Shown: positions 38,114-50,040, numbered from the stretch's first letter. The stretch: 64,000 bases of DNA from Stereum hirsutum FP-91666 SS1 (GCF_000264905.1 NW_006763131.1:410793-474792), one strand, 5' to 3'. Notes: generated from the sequence alone by a model not told the origin. A program made the numbers and translations.

Positions 38114-38967
38114 TTAGAGCTCTTTCTTCGAGGCGGTAGAGGAGCCGTTGGCCTTTGTTTCGGCTGAGGAGCGGGACGCGTAGATCATGTCCGTCCAGGG
38201 CCTGCAAGTCGAGGATACGAGGTCAGTGAAATACACTCCAAACACAAGCAGCGAGACGAACGCACCCCTCGTACTTCAACGCCAACAAATATACCACGTA
38301 AACATATGCGGTGACCAATAATCCAGCAGGCCTCTCATACCACAACGCAGTCGCCGCGAAGCACATCGTGCTCCCCACATACATCGGGTCCCTCAACACA
38401 TTGAAAGGAAAGCCTTCGACGCGATGATCCATGAGGATACCGAAGTAGTCTCCGAGGAAGGTGCCGGTGATTCCGAGGGCCCAGGTGGAGGTAATGACGA
38501 GGGTTTGGCCGGCCAGAAAGAGGATGGCCGGGACGATGGTGTTGAATGGTTCCGGGAGGATGGGGGATTGGGGTTGGTCCATTAGGGCTTGGTGGTAGCT
38601 AGCAGATCCAAATGAATAGTACCAAGAAAATGTAATGTAAGGTTGTTGAGAAGTTGAGTTTGTATAATAGAAGGATAAAGATATTAACACGTACAGTGAG
38701 TCCCGAAGGATACCGAAGCCGAAGATGGACAGCGCGAGGAAATAGCATCCCGTACGAGGGCTTCCAAACAGACGCGTTAACGTCTTATTGTGATATTCTG
38801 TGTTTCAAAATAAATAAGATCACGACGACTATAGAGTACACCCAGATGTTGAACTGACCATTACGAGCGACGATGTTCCATGCGGTAGGATTGAACGCAA
38901 TCGACGCAAGAGAAATATACAAGGAAGTTTTGGAAAAATCAACGGCCGTCGCAAGAGTGTTGCTCAT
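38114..38967 (-). CDS. Phospholipid N-methyltransferase (OPI3/PEMT family)
   Basis: Integral ER-membrane enzyme that methylates phosphatidyl-(mono/di)methylethanolamine with S-adenosylmethionine to make phosphatidylcholine. Sequence order: MSNTLATAVDFSKTSLYISL, a hydrophobic segment (FNPTAWNIVARNEYHNK), TGCYFLALSIFGFGILRD, AILFLAGQTLVITSTWALGITGTFLGDYFGIL, the family signature RVEGFPFNVLRDPMYVGS, and two more hydrophobic helices (AGLLVTAYVYVVYLLALKYEG). The C-terminus SSTASKKEL carries a dilysine KKxx ER-retrieval signal. Length about 210 residues, normal for OPI3. Four exons; stop TAA at 38114-38116. Confidence 0.9.
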
Positions 38968-39145
38968 CGTGTCTCGAAAGAAAGAAAAGGAAATGAGAAA
39001 CGCGTCCTAGTCGTGAGCGTTGGGAACAAACAACCTGCAGGACGCGGCGAGGATGATGCACGTGAATATAGCGTGCCTGCACACCCGCGGCCAAAGCAAA
39101 ATCCCGTTTTCGGCCGCGTCACTACCGATGCACCCAACACTCATT

Positions 39146-39169
39146 GTCCCCTTCGGGGTGACATACGAA

Positions 39170-39200
<31 letters not shown>

Positions 39201-39265
39201 GGCCCCTGCACAAGGATGACACGCTTCTCCAGAGTGGTAGACCTACGGGTCTCAATATTTATTTT
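39146..39265 (+). ncRNA. U6 spliceosomal RNA
   Basis: Core RNA of the spliceosome catalytic centre, transcribed by RNA polymerase III. The 5' hairpin CCC(TTCG)GGG lies at 39148-39158. The invariant block AAATTGGAACGATACAGAG follows, with ACAGAGA at 39184-39190 and the catalytic AGC at 39196-39198, then GGCCCCTGCACAAGGATGACACGC of the internal stem-loop. A 5-bp hairpin with a TACG loop follows (39239-39252), and T-runs from 39258 on (TTTATTTTATTTT) form the terminator. No intron interrupts the conserved part, unlike some basidiomycete U6 genes. The 3' end is approximate. Confidence 0.93.
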
Positions 39266-39738
39266 ATTTTATTTTTCTTCGTAACTCATTGTGGGGACGA
39301 CGGTGAGGTAGTGCCATGTTTTGAAAATACTCGACCGGAATCATATCGTGCCACAGCGCGTTGTGAGCTGTCCAAATCGTCTCCAAGAAATCATCGTGAC
39401 CATTTCATTGAACACGAACTATCGTGAGGAGATGAATGAAGAAACCAAGTATGTACCACGAACAGATAGTCAGATGCCTGAATACAGATAGTCAGATGCC
39501 TGAATAGATGGTAGTACGTACTCCACCAGGATAACAAATCGAGAAACCCAACGTCCAACCAACCCAACAGAAAAAGAGAATCTGCATTTTACCCAGCCCG
39601 ACCCCTGGATCCTGGCACGTCAACAATAATGAGCCGCTCTACACCCAGACCTCTATATCCCAAAGGACCCTATATCACCCGTCTATATCAGCCCCATCCT
39701 CCACTACACACACAGCGCAACGACCTTCCGCTCTCCGT
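39266..39738. other. Intergenic region downstream of U6
   Basis: Between the U6 terminator and the stop codon of the minus-strand membrane-protein gene. It contains a short direct duplication (GAATA..AGATAGTCAGATGCCT near 39465-39505) and otherwise nothing recognisable. Confidence 0.5.
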
Positions 39739-42700
39739 TCAAACATCCCTCGAAGGCCTCAACGAACTCGTCCTGGACTGCATCTCCACCCCTCCCGTCT
39801 TCGACACATACCCGACCCCATGTATATGATACTGCTCCCCCACCAACTCCTTCGTCGCCAACATCAAGTTATCCAGACGGGTGACGATCCCGAACGCCGT
39901 CGATACGCCGACGCAGAAACATCTGTGCGGAGTGCGTCAGCATCCCTCGTGGTACCATAGAAAGTGTGGCGGAAGAGAGCGAGAACGACAGAACGGGTAT
40001 CACTCACAGATACTGCTCATTTTCTAACGCCTCCATCGTCATCGTCCTCGGCAACCCATAATCGTCGTCCGCCTCCCCCCTAATGATATTCAACCCATGA
40101 TTATGCACAATGAACCGATCGAATAACGGGCAGGGCGTGATCTGCGGCAAGGGGTTGCCCGTCCGGAGGGCTGTTGATATCAAACCTATATCACACCCAA
40201 ATCAGTCTCAAGTGCACGTCGAAAGGGTGGTGAGTGAATGGTGAGGGCACTGACTGATAACAGCAAGCACATCCCCCTGAAAATCTGCATCGAGGAACCT
40301 CGTCCGTCGAAGGAAGGCGCGATTCCATGCCGGCTCGAGGTGTTGCACGATTGACATCAGGTGAGAGAGCAGGTATGCGATTTGTCTGGATTGAGTAAAC
40401 AGTGAGCTCTGTACTCGCACCTAGAGGGAGCGAGAGGGACGTACAATTGTTGGTCCAAGACTTTATGATACCGTTCCGCAGGCCACGTCCCCCGCATCGA
40501 GAACTATCAGCGATCAAACGATCAAGCACAGACATCAGCTATCTCACTTTCATAGTGACAATTGAACACAATACACATACCTCGTATATAATATTCGTCT
40601 TCAAAACCAAAGACCTCTTCAGCTTCGCTCTGACCGCAAGCAGACTCTGCACGATCTCCTGTGTCTCTTCTGAGTTGTGGTGTCTCGACCCCGGGCTCGA
40701 GTTCGCGAAGGAGACGATCGAGCAGTAGATGTTGCCGATCTCGGAGACCGTGGTGGCGAGGGAGGTGCGTTGATACCGTCGGAGGGTGGTGGAGGGAGGG
40801 AGGAAGGAGAAGAGGCTGTATTAGGTTGTTGGGGAATGAGGTATAATACATGATCAGCTGGCTGTTTTCAAGAGAGTATAAGAGGGAGAGGCGTACAAAG
40901 CTGCGAACACTCCGACTGTGACAAGGACGAATCGTCGCTATTGTATGTGGATGTCAGGACTCAGAATGCAGCTACGATAACAAACGAGGTGTAACTCACC
41001 CAGGCAAGATTGATCCCATACGCCGCGAACGAGCCCAATCGGTAATGCGTATTCTGCCACGAGAACCCAACGACCTACATCCCCACTCTCAGCCAGGGCC
41101 CTCCATAAAAAGCGAAGTTGCAAAAGTGAACACTCACCAACACGACCGTAACGAAAAAGATCATATTCACCATCGGCGGCCCCGGCCAATTGAGTCTCGC
41201 GAAAAAAGCAAAAGGGAGCACGACCGCGAACACGCCCGCGAGCCCATACGCGTTACCTGTCCCTTTCGCAGTCGAAATGTACCAGAGCGAGGTGCCGACG
41301 AGTCCGCCGGCGAAGGTACTGAAGATACGGGCTACGAGGCCGAACGTGGTGTCGCCGCGGAATCGGGCGAGAGTGAGTTGGCCCATGAAGCTGTAGCGGA
41401 GAGGTGAGAAGAGAATAAGGGTGAGGATGAGGTGAATGGGTGGAGTGGAGAGGGGTGAAAAGGTGGACGTACATCGCCCAGCTAAAACGTTCGGCTAAAG
41501 AAGGGAGAATATCAACAGGGGCCTACATGTTCAGAGAGAGAAACGACGTACTATACGCAAAGCCCGCAGAAGACTTGATGAAACTAGGCAAACTGAGTAT
41601 AACTGTCCCAAAAAAGCCCCGTATTAAGCATATAGACCTAACGACCGACAAGACGTATACGTACCTGTCAACATGGCGGCCTTCAGCGCGAACAACACAT
41701 CCCCCCTCGACATTGCCTGGAGCAAGTTATACAAAAAGTTCATCACGCTCTCGAAATAATTTCGTGGCGGGAGTGCGTCGGGATCACGGCGCTCTGCGAG
41801 TCCGAGGTCGTTAAACGTTGGATCCATACCCTGGATGATGTCTATCACATTCGCCGATGAGCTGGACAGAACAGTCAGCGCAGATGTGGTAGGCGGAAGG
41901 CATACCGGGATCCTCATCCTCTTCTCTGTCGATGTCGACAGAATGCTCCCAGACGCCCGTGAAGAACTTGAGGAGTGGCACCTGCGGAAGCCATAGTCTA
42001 CATTTTGGCCGTTCCTGCTCCAGGATCGCAATGTCCTCAAGCTAGAGATCCGCCTTCTTAGCCTTCTAGAGCGGGGCTTCATGGAATGGAGGTGCGTACC
42101 AGTTCGAGCAAGTTATCGGAGAACCTCATGAGGTGATACTGGTACAAGAAACAATGGAAAAGATATCGATGTGGCGGGACGCCATCACCCGTCAGCATCC
42201 CCTTGTGCTCCGCACTAAACGCGGACCTGTACGGCTCCAGCACCGTAAACCTTCCGTAAAACGTCAGTACACACGCGTTACTGATCCACCCCAAACAAAC
42301 AGGAGAAGAACTTACCTCTTGTCTTTCCTAAACCTCTCCAACGAATCCGCCAAATCAAGCCTCGTTTTCCTGACACCAACGAGCCGTTCCTGATGCAACC
42401 TCCTCTTCTTCTCTCCGCCCTTCCAAAACGTCCACCTATCCATCCTACTCCACCCCAACCAATCGTCCAGCCCCTTCAACGCCTCCATATTCGCAGTCAA
42501 CAGCTCGTCGCATCCCTCTCTCAACAACTCCGTCGCCCGTTCGGTATAGAACACAGATAAAGGATGCGAAAAATGCGTAGACTCGAGGTCCATGTATCGT
42601 TGTGATTCGAATACACCGACGACGTGTTCGCGGTGGTGATGGTGTGAGTGTATAGAGAGATGATGTAGACTATGCAGAAGCTGCGAATGCGCATGCGAAT

Positions 42701-44451
42701 GGTGGGAGACGTGCGAGTGGCGACGGTAGAGAGAAACGGGCGTGGTTGCGCGAGGCGAAGGCGCAGGACTCGAATTGCCCAGATCGAACCGCGTATGGTG
42801 GCGCTGCATCTTCCGTCCCGTCCTCGTCGACATCTTATCCTTCTCGTCTGAACTTGAGCCCGTACCGAAGCCCGAAGCCATCCGTACACCCTCGAGGATA
42901 GGTGACGTCGGTGAGATAGGTGAGGTCGGTGTGGCTGGGCTCGGTTGGTGAATGACCGAACCACGCTCGTGCTCGTGATCACTTGAAGGAGATGGCGGAC
43001 GCGAATGTACTGGAGAAGTAGGTCTCGAAGTGGCTGGTGTGGCGGGCCTAGAGGGCACAGGCGTGACTGGGAATCGTTCTCTCGTCGGATCGATAAGCGC
43101 CCAGTAGACATTCAGCCCGTTTGCGCGCACAGGCAGCTTCAACAGCCGTTTCCTCAACGAAGCGAGATCAGCTGGTGAGAATCTTCCCCAGGCAATGTCG
43201 CGTTTGAGCAACCGATACGAAGCACCAAGAGGGACGAGGGCTCCCTCAGCTTGGAGCGTACTGTCGATGGCGGCTTTGGGTGAAAATTCGGGTGATGAGG
43301 TAGAGATGGAGAGGATTATGCGGTGGTGTGAGAATGTGGCGGAAAGGGGGGCGACGACGCCTCGGAATGCGCGTGTGTATTGGGAGGAAACGGAAGAGGG
43401 GAAGATGAGGATTGAGGCTAGTAGTGAGATCGCAGAGTGGTAGGCTAGTGGGACTACAATGGCTTGACCGATCTGGAACGTCGCATTGGTCAGAAGCAAA
43501 CCACGCTATATTGAAATGAAGTGTGATTACCCTATATAGAGCATACGGATACAGAACAGCTGTCGTGAAGGATATGTCGAGAGCAATACACCCAAATATA
43601 GTAGCGATGAGGAATGGACCGGGCCCTTGTCTTGCTTTGATATAAAGGAAGACGGCAGCTCCGAGAAATAAGAAGACAGCCATGATGACGGAGGGCTGTT
43701 CTTAAATTGAGCAAGAAGCATGACGGTAGACCACGGAAGAGCTTACAGCAGCTTCGACATAGCGCCCCGACCAGATATCCTCATTTGTAGCAGTCACAAT
43801 AATTTCTGAGCGTGTAAGACTAGCTAGCCAGATGCCGAGACAGCTCCAGCTAGGATAGGGGTTAGCGAGGCATGGATAAAGAGAACAAAGAACGTACCCC
43901 CAAGCTGCAGAAACGAACGCGAGAAGAAATATTTCGCGCTCCAAGTTTGCTACAAGTGGATCACTTGGAGGCGAAAGAAACGAGGCTGGAGGTCGAGTCA
44001 GCACGGGTGGCGGAACGGACAAAGGGACAACGTACCAATGATGATCAAGAACCCAGCCTACATGACAATCAGTTCAACGTTCAAGATCAATAGCAATAGT
44101 TCAACGCACCTGCCCCATCGTCTTCAGAACCGGGTCAATGACCATCAACACGACAGATACCCATGCTGCAATCGCACAGCGCAGCACAATCTTCCATTTC
44201 GGCCAAGTCAAGTTCGGTGGAATCCAAGCAAGACTGCTCGGCAGAGTGAAAAGTTTGTTGTCGCTCTTCTTGTCGACATCAACGTCCTCCTTTGCTGCCT
44301 GCGATGACTCCCTCTTCACGAGACGTGGCTTGGTCGTCTTTTCCGTTCGTGAGACCTCTGAGTCCGGGCGGGGTGACTCGTCGCCGCCGTCCGCCTCGTC
44401 CCCAATGCGGGGGTCATATTTTCGACGAATCGAATTGTCGTGTTTATCCAT
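39739..44451 (-). CDS. BRE4/aromatic-acid-exporter-like membrane protein
   Basis: Large multi-pass membrane protein of the fungal ArAE_2/DUF2421 family (yeast Bre4 relatives), a proposed transporter. The acidic N-terminus (MDKHDNSIRRKYDPRIGDE) leads into WPKWKIVLRCAIAAWVSVVLMVIDPVLKTMGQ and further hydrophobic segments, including IMAVFLFLGAAVFLYIK and IATIFGCIALDISFTTAVLYP. A long cytoplasmic region follows (SPTSPISPTSP, His-rich HHHHREHVV) with a conserved helical part (YMDLESTHFSHPLSVFYTERATELL, LYQYHLMRFSDNLLEL). A second membrane block follows (FVWAIFMGQLTLARFRGDT, GNAYGLAGVFAVVLPFAFFARLNWPGPP, MVNMIFFVTVVLVVGFSWQ). The C-terminal domain contains SLRGTWPAERYHKVLDQQLQ and ends RPSRDV. Roughly 15 introns and about 1100 residues. 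The substrate is unknown. Confidence 0.87.
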
Positions 44452-46854
44452 TCAAAGCTAAGAGCAAAGCGCAAGAAGAAGAAGAAGAAGAAGAAGAAGA
44501 AGAAGAAAATAAGAAGAAAGCCCCGGCGGGCATCGCAGGCTCTTATATTTATCGTAGAGGAGGTTCTAAAACATAGCGACCAGAAGCCGAAACCAAGGGT
44601 CTCAATTTCAAAACTGACGTCACGTTTTTCGCGGAAAACAAACACGACGTGCGGGGGGCGATGCTGTGGCGGCCAGTCGCAGCAGACCGGGCCACACGTC
44701 CTCCTCATTCGCTCAGAATCGTTCTCAGTTCGCAGGAAGATTCCCGACCGCGGTTCATGGACAGCCCGTGTATGAGCGTCAGGTTAGCATGAGTATTGCT
44801 ATATGAAGCTTCAAGTTGTCTTAGGTATTTTTGTCGCAGGCAGCGGGACAGCGTGTGCCCTGCACGGAGTTCCGAGAGGGTAGATGAGACAACGAATCCA
44901 GTCACAACATGCATGGAGGACCAAATTGATGATGACAACTTGTATTATACTAATAATGGTAAGTCAGGTGCACACTGGATACGCTGAATAAGGCTTGACC
45001 ATCAAAGGATACATGCAGGAGGTGGAAGAAGGAGGTGGATGGACGAAGCAGGGTCAACAAAAGTCCTTCCCGTTGTCTTTTCGAGAACGGTTTATAATGT
45101 TGCTAAAATCTGGCTGATAAACCTGGATCCACTGACAAGCCACGCCTTTTCCGGATAAGGTGAGAGAGGTGAAAAGATGAGGAGATGCTGAGTATACCTA
45201 ATGTGATTGTCCACAGATGAGGTTGTAAGATGGCAAACGATGGGAAGGGGTGCGCAGTAGTAAATTCCAAAAAAGCCATACGATCCTTCTGGAGTCAGCG
45301 TACAGACAAAATATGAAAACATCAAGAATCTTCACGAACGGCTCGACGACGAACTCATCGAGATATGTTTTACGCCATTGATTACGAGGATAGGAACACG
45401 GACTTCGTGGCGATGCTATGGCGAGTGCGATGGATAAGACGGAATAGCAAACAGCGAGATGTTTGAGCGCCTTAGGGCGTCTTTGTATGGCGTTAGATCG
45501 AAATCAGCTTGAACGCAAGAATGGGGAGGAGATTGTTACAAGATATCGTCGAGGAAATGACAGTTCCCGATCTGGTCGTATGCGATGACTGGTACATTCT
45601 GCGATGTGTCGAGACCCTCTAGCGGCGGTAGATATCGTGAAACGGGTTATGAGATTTATGAGGAGGTAGGTTATGATTGATGACGAGAGCACGAAGTTCA
45701 GAAACTCACTTGAAGGATTGCTGGATGAGATTGTTGGCCCAGACTCGACCAGTAGGCTTGACGGCGAGCTCATACTCCTGTCAAAGCGTCACTACCGTAA
45801 CCAAATGTACGAGTAATTGACGGTATGAATCTTAAGTTCTCGAAACAGTCCTCGCAGAATCATGCCCGCAGGTCCAAGCTGGCCGAACTAACGAACTAAA
45901 GCAATCCGAGAAACACGTCGACGACAGAAGCGCCCCGCAAAGCTCTCAAGCGCGACAGCGGGACCATGAACCATGAGAACCAGAGACATGGTATCGCTTG
46001 GCCATAGAGTTTGAACGAACGTAGTGGACTGGACGAGGACGCATAGAAGAAGGGCCACAAGGCCACAACATGATGGTGAGGAACACAAAGGTGGCGCGAC
46101 AACGATGTGGCAGCGCTGGCTTTCGGAGCTTTGCGGAATTTCAATCTTCAGTGTCAGCGCATCGTCCTTTCCTTTCGTCTCTCCTTCCACACCCCCTTAC
46201 CCTTTCGCTGCTCGTGCTGAGATATGTGGGGTCAGCTCTTCCTTCAGCATCAGAGCTTCTAAACACTCGAGAGGATTCTACGGATGATGGTTCCTATGCT
46301 CTCTCGGAAGACTTAATGCGATCGACTGGCGACGTTCGAGTCAAAATCACGACACCTTCTACACTAGTAACCCTAATAACACTCGTCCTGCACACCCTCT
46401 GTCTACTCTTCTTTTCTCTTCTCTCTTCTCTTTTCAAACTTTCCTCTGCCATCAAGTCTAAAACCCTTTTGTCTGGTGTCTCTCCAAGCTTGCTATTCTA
46501 GAATGCCAATTCGACATTATACCCCACTTCGATCGACGTGGTTCAGCCAAGGTTCAGCAGATCTTAAGCGCATGCCCCTCTGACACTATATGAGGAAAAT
46601 GATCCGAACTGGAAGCTTCCCAGAGCAAGCAGAAAGGAAAACAAATGGAAAGTGGTGTGTAATTCGGAATGCCGGCCCCGATCTCACGCTCGCCACAGTC
46701 GGGATTCCGCCAACCGACGAAGCGCAAGATGTGACGATGAGAGCGATGAACCTGATCGGGGCGACATCGTCGCCATAAAGCTCATGACGTGGAAGGTGCT
46801 CTTGTCTTGACGGCCACCCTCGACCACCCGCCGACACAAGTACTCAAAATCAAG
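44452..46854. other. Gene-free region, 2.4 kb
   Basis: Promoter of the BRE4-like gene and upstream region of the first GST gene. Around 45.5-45.9 kb both strands show short open stretches with plausible splice sites (minus: MILRGLFRELKIHT then YELAVKPTGRVWANN; plus: an ATG frame at 45673-45816), but neither could be extended into a convincing gene. A TATA-like CATAAAG near 46775 lies about 80 bp before the GST start. Confidence 0.5.
44473..44507. repeat. (AAG)n microsatellite in the BRE4-like 5' UTR
   Basis: About eleven AAG units, 20-55 bp upstream of the ATG at 44451; on the transcribed (minus) strand this is a TTC polypyrimidine tract, a common core-promoter/leader feature in fungi. Confidence 0.85.
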
Positions 46855-47760
46855 ATGCCTACTGTAGAACACATTGGCACACCCAGTGAAGCCAACACTA
46901 CCATTGGTGGCGTTCCAATCGTACGCAGCTTTCTAATTGCTCACTTTCGTTCGGACGGCTTTAACAACTCGCTGATCACAATTATAAACGACGATTCTTC
47001 GTTTGATCACTTCCAGATACATTACTTCGACTTCCAGTCTCGCGGTCGCGGCCAAGTCGTCCGCCTCCTCTTCGAAGACGCAGGAATTGCGTACACAGAC
47101 GTCCGATACTCCTTCGGCGAATATCCGGAAGTGCAGAGCACGCATCCTATCCTATCCCAAAACCCAACGAAGAGCGTGCCGATTATCGAGTTGGACGGGA
47201 AGCTCCTGACGCAAAGTTATGCTATCCTGAGGCATTTTGCGAGGGTCCTCGGGGCGTACGATGGCAAGAATGAGGAGGAGAAGTATTTTGCGGATGTCAT
47301 TTGTGATATCGTGGTAGACTGTGAGTATTCTATTAGATGATGGTTGCAGCGGGTCATGGGGATATGCAGCGCGGAAGCCCCTATTCTCAGGTGGCACAGA
47401 AATGTGGCGTGAGCTAAGTGATGTATTTTGACAGGGCGCACCCTCTTCCTCGCCGCATTCTTCTCCCAGAATAAATCCACGGACCTGCCCAAACACCAAC
47501 AAACTACTCAGCTTCGCTTCCTCCATGCAATTGAGCAACATCTCACTACGAACCCACTGTCCGTCCATGGTCCATTTGTCATCGGCTCTAGTATCACGTA
47601 CGCAGACCTCGCCGTATATCAGATATTGCATGACGAGGAACTTGTTCACCACGGAAATAAGGGTCTGGAGGGATATCCGAGGCTGGCGAAGTTGGCGGCT
47701 GCGGTGGAAGAGAGGCCGGGTGTGAAGGCGTTCCTGGAGAGCTCGAGGTATAGGGGATGA
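46855..47760 (+). CDS. Glutathione S-transferase, copy 1
   Basis: Cytosolic GST that conjugates glutathione to electrophiles. Thioredoxin-like N-domain: IHYFDFQSRGRGQVVRLLFEDAGIAYTDVRYS, NPTKSVPIIELDG, and the glutathione-binding LTQSYAILR. The helical C-domain ends IGSSITYADLAVYQILHDEEL..GYPRLAKLAAAVEERPGVKAFLESSRYRG. The start MPTVEHIGTPSEAN at 46855 is fixed by the same N-terminus in copy 2. Intron 1 follows GGVPI and intron 2 follows DIVVD, both matching copy 2. The RGRGQ entrance resembles sigma-class GSTs. The copies are clearly diverged, so the duplication is not very recent. Substrate unknown. Confidence 0.92.
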
Positions 47761-48238
47761 TTTCGTTACATCTCAGGTGCGAGAGTATATCGATTTGGAG
47801 GCCAGAGAGAGGAGCTGAGAATGGTGTTGATAGCTGTGTGATACCTTGTAATAAAGAAGAGTGTTATGAATCAATAATGTGTGCAAGCATCAATTTCCTC
47901 TTTTCAGTAGCTGAGGTGTCGAAGAACGCTTGGGGTGCACTATATGTTATTTTGGATGCAGATGCAGCACTGCAAGCCCATCTAAGTACTGGACTCGCCA
48001 TTTATAGTCGAGAGTACGCGTCACCCCAAGGACACGCAGCGCTTACCTAGATGCAGGATTTATATATACGGAATAGATTGCGCGGGGAACGATCCAGTAA
48101 AACCCGCAGCAACACCACCAGGTAAGTTTCGCGCTCTGCTTCGCCCATAAGATGGTTGTCACGAAATTTACCTATTGGCACACACAGATCACCGTGCTCT
48201 TGGACTACCTGTCGCCTACTTACTGTCGACATCATCTC
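47761..48238. other. Region between GST copy 1 and small gene copy 1
   Basis: 3' UTR of GST copy 1, then the small gene's promoter: TTTATATATA at 48059-48068, a predicted leader exon ending at 48121, and a 66-nt 5'-UTR intron (48122-48187, GTAAGT...CACACACAG). Confidence 0.6.
48059..48068 (+). promoter_or_regulatory. TATA box of small MGSV gene copy 1
   Basis: TTTATATATA 54-63 bp before the donor of the 5'-UTR intron, the same spacing as in copy 2. Confidence 0.5.
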
Positions 48239-48499
48239 ATGGGCTCTGTGCACTCATCCCCACACCCCAAGTTCAAGCAAACCTACCGTACCGACAAACC
48301 ATCAAAGTGGCGACCGTACATTACGAAATCACAGCCGAAAGTGCCAAAGACTCACTGGTGGCATGGTGGTGGTCCTTCCAATCCTAGAAGCAAGTTCTGG
48401 GATCAATACGATTTGACGGAACAGAACAAGGAAACGCTCGAGAGGAATAAAAGGGTTGCAGACGGTTTAGTCCAGGGGGTTGTGACTCTTGTTGCATAG
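48239..48499 (+). CDS. Small MGSV protein, copy 1 (unknown function)
   Basis: 86-residue basic protein, family not recognised. It starts MGSVHSSPH, which fits an N-myristoylation context (Gly2, Ser6), so it may be membrane-anchored. A core shared with copy 2 follows: TYRTDKPSKWRPYI, then KSQPK and KTHWWHGGG. The C-terminus SKFWDQYDLTEQNKETLERN is helical and charged and ends VVTLVA. The gene has a TATA box, a leader exon and a 5'-UTR intron ending CACACACAG directly before ATCA; copy 2 has the same arrangement, which argues that both are real genes. It sits between the two GST genes. No function is claimed. Confidence 0.62.
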   Translation: MGSVHSSPHPKFKQTYRTDKPSKWRPYITKSQPKVPKTHWWHGGGPSNPRSKFWDQYDLTEQNKETLERNKRVADGLVQGVVTLVA

Positions 48500-49845
48500 C
48501 CCGTAAGTCCCACACACCTCGAAGCCTTGCTATGCTGTACTGATGCTGCTGCTTGACGTTGGGGCACAACAACTTAAATCAGGCCATCGACGCATGATTA
48601 TTATGGGCATCTGTGATGCGAAGTTCAGTCCCAATAAGCATTAAAGGTTGAGAGCCTGATGGTCCATGTATATTATATTTGTGCATTCGAGAATATTCCC
48701 AAATATAGACGAAGCAGAGTCCGTGAGGGAGAACTACATACGACCAATATCATACATTCTGTATTCACCGCTCGGACGGCCCAGTGAACACTGCGGCCTA
48801 TAATCGGAATTTGTTTGTGAGGGTGTACAGGTGAACCCTCCAACTTCTTCTGCCAGTAATAAAATAGGCCGTAGGTGGAATGCGGGGTACAGTTGTCGCT
48901 CGGATATTGTTTGCGATGTTGTGGGTATTGGCGAGTGCAGTTCGCTCCAGCAACGATGAACGGAGTACGGTGTGGCGTAGGAAGCACTAATATCGGGTGA
49001 GATCGGAGCGCGACTTGAACTCACGAGCCACGCCTGTTCGCACCCGTTTCCCAACCGTTTCCACAACTCTTCCTCGAACCCTGCTCTATCCGAAACATGA
49101 AGTATTGACTGCTCTACGCACCTCCACTGCTCCCTCTTCGCTCGTGGAACCTCAGTCAGCATTCGTCCAAGCCTGAATAGCTGACAGTACGCATCGAATC
49201 ACATAGTACGCAGAGCTCTGAGTTGCAAAGCTATCATATTCCGGAGTGAATAATCAGAAACTTGATGTACTAGGCGAGCTCGGATCTTGGCTGTAGGCGA
49301 CCATTTACTTAGAGTCTATTGGGGCGAGAGGCCCTCTTGCCAAGCCTGAACCTGTGCATGCGATTTACTCGAGCATCCAACACAGTGAAGTGTGGCGGTA
49401 CGTGCTGGTCTCCATTCAACAAGGACTTGCCTAGGCTCCCTGGCGACGCTTCTCGTCCCATGTCTTGAGGTCTAGCTAGTCGAGGTAAGAGATGTTCTTC
49501 CTTGATATAACTTAGATCAAGCGACACCGGGGACTGGACGCTTCTCGGTCTTTCATGAGTACTTGGGGTCGCCATTTTCCGGCGAGTTTTACACGTGTTC
49601 GTCTCCCGTTCCAGCGCTCCGAGTCTGTAACTCTGGCGACCCTGTTGTGCTATGCATATAAAAAGAACAGGTCGACTGCCACGAAACCCCCCAAGCATTC
49701 AACAAACATACACCGGTGAGTAACGTTGAAGCCTCCAACATGTCTACACAGAGAACGCGTCGCTCACGAGGCCTACCGTACTTATTCACACACACAGATC
49801 ATACTCATCATCCCCATTCTACCAACCACCATCTATCATCATATC
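48500..49845. other. Region between the two small MGSV genes
   Basis: On the minus strand a frame starting MLTEVPRAKREQWRCVEQ (49162) runs about 46 codons to a GTGAGT donor, and longer ATG frames occur at 49309-49698, but no family was recognised. The right part is the promoter of small gene copy 2: TATAAAAAG at 49657-49665 and an 82-nt 5'-UTR intron at 49716-49797. Confidence 0.5.
49657..49665 (+). promoter_or_regulatory. TATA box of small MGSV gene copy 2
   Basis: TATAAAAAG, 51-59 bp before the 5'-UTR intron donor at 49716. Position and spacing match copy 1. Confidence 0.55.
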
Positions 49846-50040
49846 ATGGGCTCCGTCCAGTCCTCACAAGCCTCCTCGCACCACGGTTCTAAATCGAGCC
49901 TCCATCTCAAAGAGACTTACCGTACCGACAAACCCTCGAAATGGCAACCATACATCAAGTCACAGTCGCAGCCAAGCACCCACAAGACGCATTGGTGGAG
50001 CGGTGTTGGTTCTTCGAAGCAGGTTCTCGGATCAGCGTAA
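49846..50040 (+). CDS. Small MGSV protein, copy 2, shortened
   Basis: 64-residue paralogue of the gene at 48239. It begins MGSVQSSQASSHHGS and keeps ETYRTDKPSKWQPYI and THKTHWWSG. After GVGSSKQ the frame runs out at GSA-stop (50040). In another frame the following bases read FSDQRNVSEQDID-stop, clearly related to FWDQYDLTEQNKE of copy 1, so a small indel has cut off the homologous helix, and that frame also meets a stop soon after. Copy 2 is therefore either a truncated functional form or an early pseudogene. The TATA box and 5'-UTR intron are intact. Confidence 0.55.
   Translation: MGSVQSSQASSHHGSKSSLHLKETYRTDKPSKWQPYIKSQSQPSTHKTHWWSGVGSSKQVLGSA

Noticed and set aside
49000..49100. tRNA-like B-box (GTTCAAGTC) on the minus strand
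   Set aside because: No A-box, no acceptor-stem pairing and no cloverleaf could be drawn.
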